The notes under the pieces are model-generated. The model had not been told where the DNA came from. It was given only the letters and a program-made list of their open reading frames with translations, and made no database searches. A stretch of DNA of 29,276 nucleotides from Chrysochromulina parva (taxonomy: Eukaryota; Haptophyta; Prymnesiales; Chrysochromulinaceae), in assembly GCA_002887195.1 (NCBI GenBank), contig PJAB01000338.1, forward strand, positions 1-29,276, given 5' to 3'. Shown in pieces: positions 24,764-29,276 of the stretch (position 1 is its first letter; each line of letters begins with the position of its first letter). The position numbers were made by a program, and so were the translations under genes.

Positions 24764-25711
24764 TCACTCCATCGTCGGTGGCGGTGGGCCACGCAAGAAA
24801 CGTGAGATCGACGCTAAGGTGGGCAGCACGAGCGGCACGCTTTTGACGTAATGCTGGTAGTTCGGGTCGGCGCCATATTTCTTATCGGCGAGCTTGACAG
24901 CGTTGGCGATGACGTCAGTGGCTTGAGCGTAGAAGAGAGCGAGCAAGAAGAGCGGCGACAAGGCGGCGCCGGCCAAGCGTCCACCACGCCGCAGCCAGCC
25001 AGCACCCAGTGGAGACGCGGCGAGTAGCGTAGGCGCATTGAAGAGGAAGATGCCCGTCCAGACCATGAGGTTACCAAGCCAGTTCGGGTGCTGCGAGATC
25101 TGCCACACACCGGCATCGCAAAACTTGTTGCGTGTTTGCGGATCCCGCTTGAACATCCACTTCTGCGCATCGGCCGCCGTCTCGAGGGCCAGCCCGATGA
25201 CGTACGCTGCCATGCCTGTGTACGTGACCCACCCGCCGAAAGCGGGGCGCCCGGCGAGTGGCACGCCGCAGGCGATTGTGTGCGGCAGGCTGACGATGAA
25301 GCCCCAGAGGAAGGAGATCATCCAGAAGCCAAAGGCGCCCGTGGTCGTGGAGAGCGTCTCATCTAGTCGCATGTCCCGTTTATTCTGCAGCGCGCGGTAG
25401 AAGAGGAAGCTCGACAGCTTCGTGGCCCAGATGGCAACGCCCAGTGACGAAATCGACTGCCGCAAATCGCCACGGCCACCAACGGTGAGCGCAGCGACCG
25501 CGAAGACGCCCGTGCCGATGAGGTCCAGGTGGTAGTGCCAATTCGTGGCTGCGCTGATGCCAAACCCCACCGTGTTCGCGGCTCCGAAGACGAGAGCCGA
25601 CTGCGCGAGTGCCGGTACTCCGCCGCCAGTGGAAGCGGCGGCCGCGGCTGATAGTATGGGGCTTGTGGAAAGCGCCCGCGACGCGATTGCAGCGAGCGAT
25701 CGCAGTGGCAT
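24764..25711 (-). CDS. DUF1295 / steroid-5-alpha-reductase-like membrane protein
   Basis: The 315-residue product is a multi-pass membrane protein of the DUF1295 group, related to steroid 5-alpha-reductases and isoprenylcysteine methyltransferases. The family hallmark is present: ETAADAQKWMFKRDP (177-191), then GVWQISQHPNWLGNLMVW (201-218), equivalent to the family's SRHPN-x-x-G motif; these residues bind NADPH or SAM in relatives. Hydrophobic segments lie near 38-55, 62-78, 88-106, 127-148, 160-178, 212-232 and 248-270. The first 28 residues (RSLAAIASRALSTS) are Arg/Ser/Ala-rich and could be a mitochondrial or plastid targeting peptide. The ATG at 25711 has a near-ideal context (GCCGCCATG); the longer frame begins with TTG. 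The substrate cannot be read from the sequence. Confidence 0.9.
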   Translation of the reverse strand: MPLRSLAAIASRALSTSPILSAAAAASTGGGVPALAQSALVFGAANTVGFGISAATNWHYHLDLIGTGVFAVAALTVGGRGDLRQSISSLGVAIWATKLSSFLFYRALQNKRDMRLDETLSTTTGAFGFWMISFLWGFIVSLPHTIACGVPLAGRPAFGGWVTYTGMAAYVIGLALETAADAQKWMFKRDPQTRNKFCDAGVWQISQHPNWLGNLMVWTGIFLFNAPTLLAASPLGAGWLRRGGRLAGAALSPLFLLALFYAQATDVIANAVKLADKKYGADPNYQHYVKSVPLVLPTLASISRFLRGPPPPTME

Positions 25712-25981
25712 GGCGGCCACACGTGAAGATGATGGAAGAAGGACTCGTGAGTTCGCGCGGAGATTTCGTGAAGCAGAAAAATACTTCGAGCAATTACACA
25801 ACCATGCTGTTGCTCCAAATAGCTCTCCATGCCTCGTTATATGGTTATATGGTATGCTCCATGCATGGTAGTCTGCCTGTATGATTAAAATGCGGCCGCC
25901 AAATCAAGAAATCATCCAAGCCAGCGCCTCCGCTCCTCATCCTAATCCCTCACGGGTTTACGTCCTTCGAGGCATCCGATC

Positions 25982-27305
25982 TCATGAGATCTCATTCTCA
26001 TTCGCCTCGAATGACGAGGCATGGTGCATGCAGCTCATCTGGTACTGCGGCAGCCGGTTCCGTAGCGGACGGAGGCGCAGGACGAGGTCGCGCGCGCGGT
26101 CGGCGTCGAGGGCGGGCTCGTTGAGGCGCAGGATGAGCCGTCTCAAGCGCGAACCGCTCACGCCGCTCGACATCTCCGCCTCGTCGGCGCTCATCATGCC
26201 CCCGGCGGCGCTCGTGCGCAGGCGCAGCGGTTCACTCGGCGGGGGCATCGCTCGTCGCACGGCGGCGAGCGCCCGGTCATCGAGCCCAAAGTAAGCGGCG
26301 GCGCGCTGCAGCCGGCCGGGCAGCACGACCGACGAGAGGCGCGCCGCCCACTTTTGGTGCCGCGGCTGGTCGTCCGAGCAGTGGCGCTGCGCGAGCTCCG
26401 CGAGCTCTGAGCCCACCTCGTGCGCACCCAAGTAGTGCGCGAGCGGCACGAAGACACGCGCCGTCTCCTGCGCCTTGCGCGCGCGCTTGTGCGGCTTCAT
26501 CGCCGAGAGCGTGCGCATGTTGTGAAGCCGGTCCGCCACCTTGAGCACCGCCACGCGCCAGTCGCCCGCGCACGCGTCCAGAAGCTGCAGCAGATCGCCG
26601 CTCTCCAGGCAGAGAGCGCCCATGCCCATGAGCTCGAGCTCGGCGACCTTCTCCTCGGGCAGCTTGGAGACGCGCGTGACGCCCTGCACAAGCGTGCGGA
26701 CCTCCTCGCCGAATTTGGCCTCCACCTCGCCAAAGGTGAGCGGCGTATCCTCGATGGCGTCATGCAGGAGCGCGGCCACCACACACGAAGCGTCCATCCC
26801 CCAGCTCGCGACCAGCTCGGCGACGGCGACAGGGTGCGTGACGAAGGGCGACCCATCGCGACGCGTCTGCCCTGAGTGCACCTGCGTCGCAAGCTTGAGC
26901 GCCTGGAAGCACGTCGCGCGGTCCTCCTCGGGCAGGTACCTGCATTTGAAAAGGGCGGGGAACGTCAGATGAGGGTGGGCATGTGGAGAAGGGGGTGAGT
27001 GGGGCACTGAGGGCACCGAGCGCGCGCGAAAGGCTCACAACGCGATTGTACTGCCGAGCAGGGGGCAGCCCCGCGCGCCTCTCGCTGCGCACGCCAGCAA
27101 CGGGACGGGGGAAAAACTGTTTTCCCCCCTAAGTGGGCGTTTGGCCGCACAGGCTTGAAGCGCACCTTGTAGCCTGCGCAAGGGAGCTCTCCCAGAGCTG
27201 GCTGGGCGGTTTGGTCGCCGTTGGCAGCCCGCCCGCCACCCAGCCCGCCTCAACTGTGCCCAGGAGGAAAACGGCAAGCACAGCGAAAAACGACCTCGTC
27301 GCCAT
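25982..27305 (-). CDS. Signal-peptide (p)ppGpp hydrolase, two exons
   Basis: The two-exon model is 27305-27166 joined to 26939-25982, giving 365 residues. Exon 1 starts MATRSFFAVL and has a hydrophobic core ending in GTVEA, a good secretory signal peptide with likely cleavage after residue 20. This is followed by a Ser/Thr/Lys segment that could be the transit part of a bipartite plastid leader. Exon 2 carries the RelA/SpoT-type HD hydrolase domain (about 48-215): RRDGSPFVTHP (His82), LLHDAIEDT (His106-Asp107, Glu110-Asp111) and ADRLHNMRT. The Mn2+-binding residues appear intact, so it should degrade ppGpp. There is no synthetase (RelA_SpoT), TGS or ACT domain after it; the remaining 150 residues are unassigned. 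The splice is phase 2 (AG|G) and keeps the frame. The exon-2 frame alone has no start other than one inside the intron. Confidence 0.85.
26940..27165 (-). other. Spliceosomal intron in the hydrolase gene
   Basis: This 226-nt intron has donor AAG|GTGCGCT and acceptor CCCTTTTCAAATGCAG|G on the minus strand. Exon 1 ends two bases into a codon and exon 2 supplies the third, giving ACA-AGG-TAC. Without splicing, the signal-peptide frame hits a stop soon after the donor. It is the only intron I can support in the window. Confidence 0.8.
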
Positions 27306-27445
27306 CCCCTTGAAGCGCGAGACCTCGATCCAGATGACAAAACGAGGTTTCGTTGAAATTTCTTGTTCTTATATGATATGAAAATTAATCGTCTGTTGAC
27401 GTTTGGAACCGAGCATCCAATCTTACACGAGCATCCTTTCATAGA
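27306..27445. promoter_or_regulatory. Upstream region of the hydrolase gene
   Basis: This is a 140-bp, AT-rich gap. On the minus strand a TATA-like CATATAAG (27368-27375) lies about 65 bp before the ATG at 27305. It must also hold the 3' end of the next minus-strand gene. No TGTGAA hexamer is present. Confidence 0.4.
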
Positions 27446-28476
27446 TCAAAGTGAAACGTGAAATGAAGGAGTGATGGCCGCCGGAGCACCGCTTGCGCCC
27501 GAGTACGCTGAGTACTTGGACAGCGCACGCAGCGATCGCTCGAGCGAGAACTCCTTGGCGCGCAGCGCCTTGGCCTTGTTCTTGTAGTCGGCCAACGCAT
27601 CGGAGACAGCGCCGTCTGGCTGCTGGGCCTGTGGGGGGCGTTGCAGCTGGGCGGTTTCGAACGAGGCGGGCGCCGGGTAGAGTGCGCTCGTGACGGCGCT
27701 CGCGAGCCGGCTCGTCGATTGGCTGCGCGAGACGCCCGCAGTGGTGGTGTCGTTCACGTCCGTCGAGCCCGTCATCGTGATGAATCCCCTCGCGACGGGT
27801 GGCGCGGGCATGAGCGGTCCACCGGCACCGTTCTCGATGGCGACCGAAGGGACCAATGGGGACGTGGAAGCCGTCGAATGAGATCCTGCGGGCGCGGGCG
27901 CCGTCGGCGGCGAGTGACCGAGCCCGAGCGAGACACAGACCGTGCGCTCGGCCGCGTTGCCGTTGGACGACTCGGACGGCGACGGCGCGGCTCGCTGCTT
28001 CTCCGCGCCCACCGCGCCGCCCGTCGCGCTCAAGCTCGAATACCAGGAGCCGCCGCCGGACCGGTGCTGTGACGCGATGACGTCGGTCGCCGAGAAGGAG
28101 GCAAGGGCGCGCAACTGCCGCTCGAGGGCGACCTCCCGCTGCGAACGGCTCCCGCGCGGCGGTGAGGCGCCGAGCTCCGCCGCCTCCTCGGCGGGCGTCG
28201 CCGGATCATGATACGGGGCCGGGGCATCGTACGCAGCCGATAGCTCATGCACAAGTGCCGGCTGCGGACGCGGCGCCACGCCTCCTCCGACGGGGGCCCC
28301 CGGGGGGGGCGACATGAGCGAGCCGGCTGTGGAACCGTCACCCAGTAAGCTCCCGAGCGAGATCGTAACGGTCCGAGGTTCGGCCGGTGCCGGCGCCGTA
28401 CCGGGCGCTCGACCCGGCGCGCTCGGTGGGGTGCTCGCTGCCCAGTGGAGGGCTCTGTGCACGTCCATCCGCGCCT

Positions 28477-28532
<56 letters not shown>

Positions 28533-29276
28533 TGCGCATCGTACTCACGCGGCGTGGGGAGTGCTGCCGCCACCGCAGCCGCGTGCCCGCCGGTGGCCCA
28601 CGAAGGAGCCGGGGGGGAAGGGACTGGCGGGGGCGCGGGGGGCAGCAGCGCGTACGCGGGCAGCCGGAACGCAGGCGCGTCGTACATGCTCGGGGCAGGC
28701 GCGCCGCTGTTGGGCGCCGCGCGCGCCAAGCGTTCGAGATGATACTGTTGCCGATAGCGGCTCGCCTCCGTACGCAGCCCACGCACCTCCCGGTGCAGCG
28801 CGGCGGTCGACTGGTAGTACCACGGCGCCCCGGAGCGCTCGTCGGAGAGCTGCTGCTGCTGCTGCTGCTGCTGGGACGACGGCGGTGGCGCGGGCAGGGG
28901 CGCCGGGGGAGCGGAGGCTGGGCGCGGCGGTTGCGAAGGCGCGGGCGCCGTGGCGGGCGCCGGCACGGGCGCCCACTGCGCCCACTCGCGCCCGCCCTCG
29001 TACCTATCCTCATGACCGTTTCCGAAGCTCGCTATGGAGACGGACCCGTTGCCGTGGCCGCGACGCGCCGAGTCGGGCGAGTAGCACGCGCTCGGCGGCG
29101 CGCTCGGCGGACGTGGCCGCTCACCCCCGGAGCTGTGAATGGAGTGAGGCCGCTCGCCGCCGGAGCTGTGAATGGAGTGAGGCCGCTCGCCGCCGGCGCC
29201 GCCCGCGGTGGCGGGGGTGGCGGCGACGGTGGGCAGCCCGTGCGCGATGAGGCGCGTGTTTGAGCGCTCGAGCTCG
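27446..29276 (-). CDS. Low-complexity protein, 5' end beyond the window
   Basis: The frame is open from the window edge (29275) to the TGA at 27446, 609 residues, with no credible ATG start inside, so the N-terminus lies outside. The protein is rich in Ala, Pro, Ser and Gly. It has an 11-residue tandem repeat (GERPHSIHSSG, about 29127-29192), a Gln run (28850-28873), an Ala run (28477-28529) and proline stretches. Two related helical motifs stand out: LERQLRALASFSA (about 28087-28125) and LERSLRALSKYSAYS (about 27500-27545). A third helical segment (REVRGLRTEASRYRQQYHL, about 28732-28790) precedes them. There is no enzyme or membrane domain. The helical motifs suggest coiled-coil or scaffold contacts; I do not recognise the family. 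Long antisense frames in this stretch are artefacts of high GC. Confidence 0.8.
28477..28529. repeat. (CCG)n trinucleotide repeat coding for alanine
   Basis: An uninterrupted CCG run of about 17 units on the plus strand codes for a pure Ala run on the minus strand. Length polymorphism is expected. Confidence 0.93.
28850..28873. repeat. (CTG)8 trinucleotide repeat coding for glutamine
   Basis: CTG units on the plus strand read as CAG on the coding strand and give eight consecutive Gln. Confidence 0.93.
29127..29192. repeat. 33-bp tandem repeat in the edge gene
   Basis: Two units of 33 bp (each contains CCGGAGCTGTGAATGGAG) at 29127-29159 and 29160-29192 are identical and in frame, giving a repeated 11-residue GERPHSIHSSG block. 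Confidence 0.9.

Noticed and set aside
25978..25991. Palindrome GATCTCATGAGATC over the hydrolase stop codon
   Set aside because: Fourteen bases is too short to stand out in 29 kb, and no partner sites were seen.
28387..29263. Long plus-strand frames opposite the edge gene
   Set aside because: Homopolymers of Pro, Arg and Gly arise from reading the Ala/Gln-coding repeats backwards; the minus-strand frame has balanced codons and helical motifs.
1..29276. CRISPR arrays, rRNA, insertion sequences or viral genes
   Set aside because: No regularly spaced repeats with unique spacers, no conserved rRNA core sequence, and no transposase, integrase, reverse transcriptase or capsid-like protein was seen in any frame.

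Overview
The window looks like nuclear DNA of a GC-rich, compact, unicellular eukaryote. I see thirteen protein genes, almost all readable as single exons. They include eukaryotic families (FANCM-type helicase, type II inositol-polyphosphate 5-phosphatase, Skp1/F-box/LRR, EF-hand/SAM, an NF-YC-like histone fold). Genes change strand often, there are no operons or Shine-Dalgarno sites, and alanine, glutamine, proline and glycine runs are common. One gene encodes an alarmone-hydrolase (RelA/SpoT-type HD) domain behind a spliced exon with a secretory signal peptide, which suggests an alga with a secondary plastid. A haptophyte would fit (few introns, many LRR-RI proteins), but the species assignment is inference.

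Layout: 1-905 holds no gene I can support, only a 12-bp tandem repeat. A coiled-coil gene (906-2414, -) and an EF-hand/LRR/SAM gene (2591-6226, +) are head to head. A GC-rich spacer (6227-6847) precedes a multi-pass membrane protein (6848-8155, -) and a Skp1-like/F-box-like/LRR fusion (8325-10283, -), which are separated by an AT-rich inverted-repeat element. After 1 kb of unassigned DNA comes a Q/A-rich protein with an NF-YC-like C-terminus (11283-13055, -), head to head with a small acidic protein (13206-13811, +). Then come a 1.2-kb spacer with short tandem repeats, an RGG/glycine-rich methyltransferase (15056-16705, -), a FANCM-like helicase (16861-19764, -) and, head to head with it, a degenerate alpha/beta-hydrolase with an inserted PDZ domain and long helix (19916-22645, +). 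The right end carries a 5-phosphatase (23108-24475, -), a DUF1295/steroid-5-alpha-reductase-like membrane protein (24764-25711, -), the two-exon alarmone hydrolase (25982-27305, -) and the 3' part of a low-complexity protein running off the window (27446 to the edge, -).

The genes do not form one pathway; this reads as an ordinary gene-dense chromosomal segment. The items most worth a second look are the unusual domain fusions (Skp1+F-box+LRR; hydrolase pseudoenzyme+PDZ+helix; possible Ig-like+NF-YC), the signal-peptide alarmone hydrolase, the inverted-repeat element that supplies the stop codon of the LRR gene, and a TGTGAA/TTCACA hexamer that is over-represented between genes. Starts were re-chosen to the first suitable ATG, because several of the longest open frames begin at GTG or TTG, which is not expected in a nuclear gene. 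All counts and alignments were made by eye.
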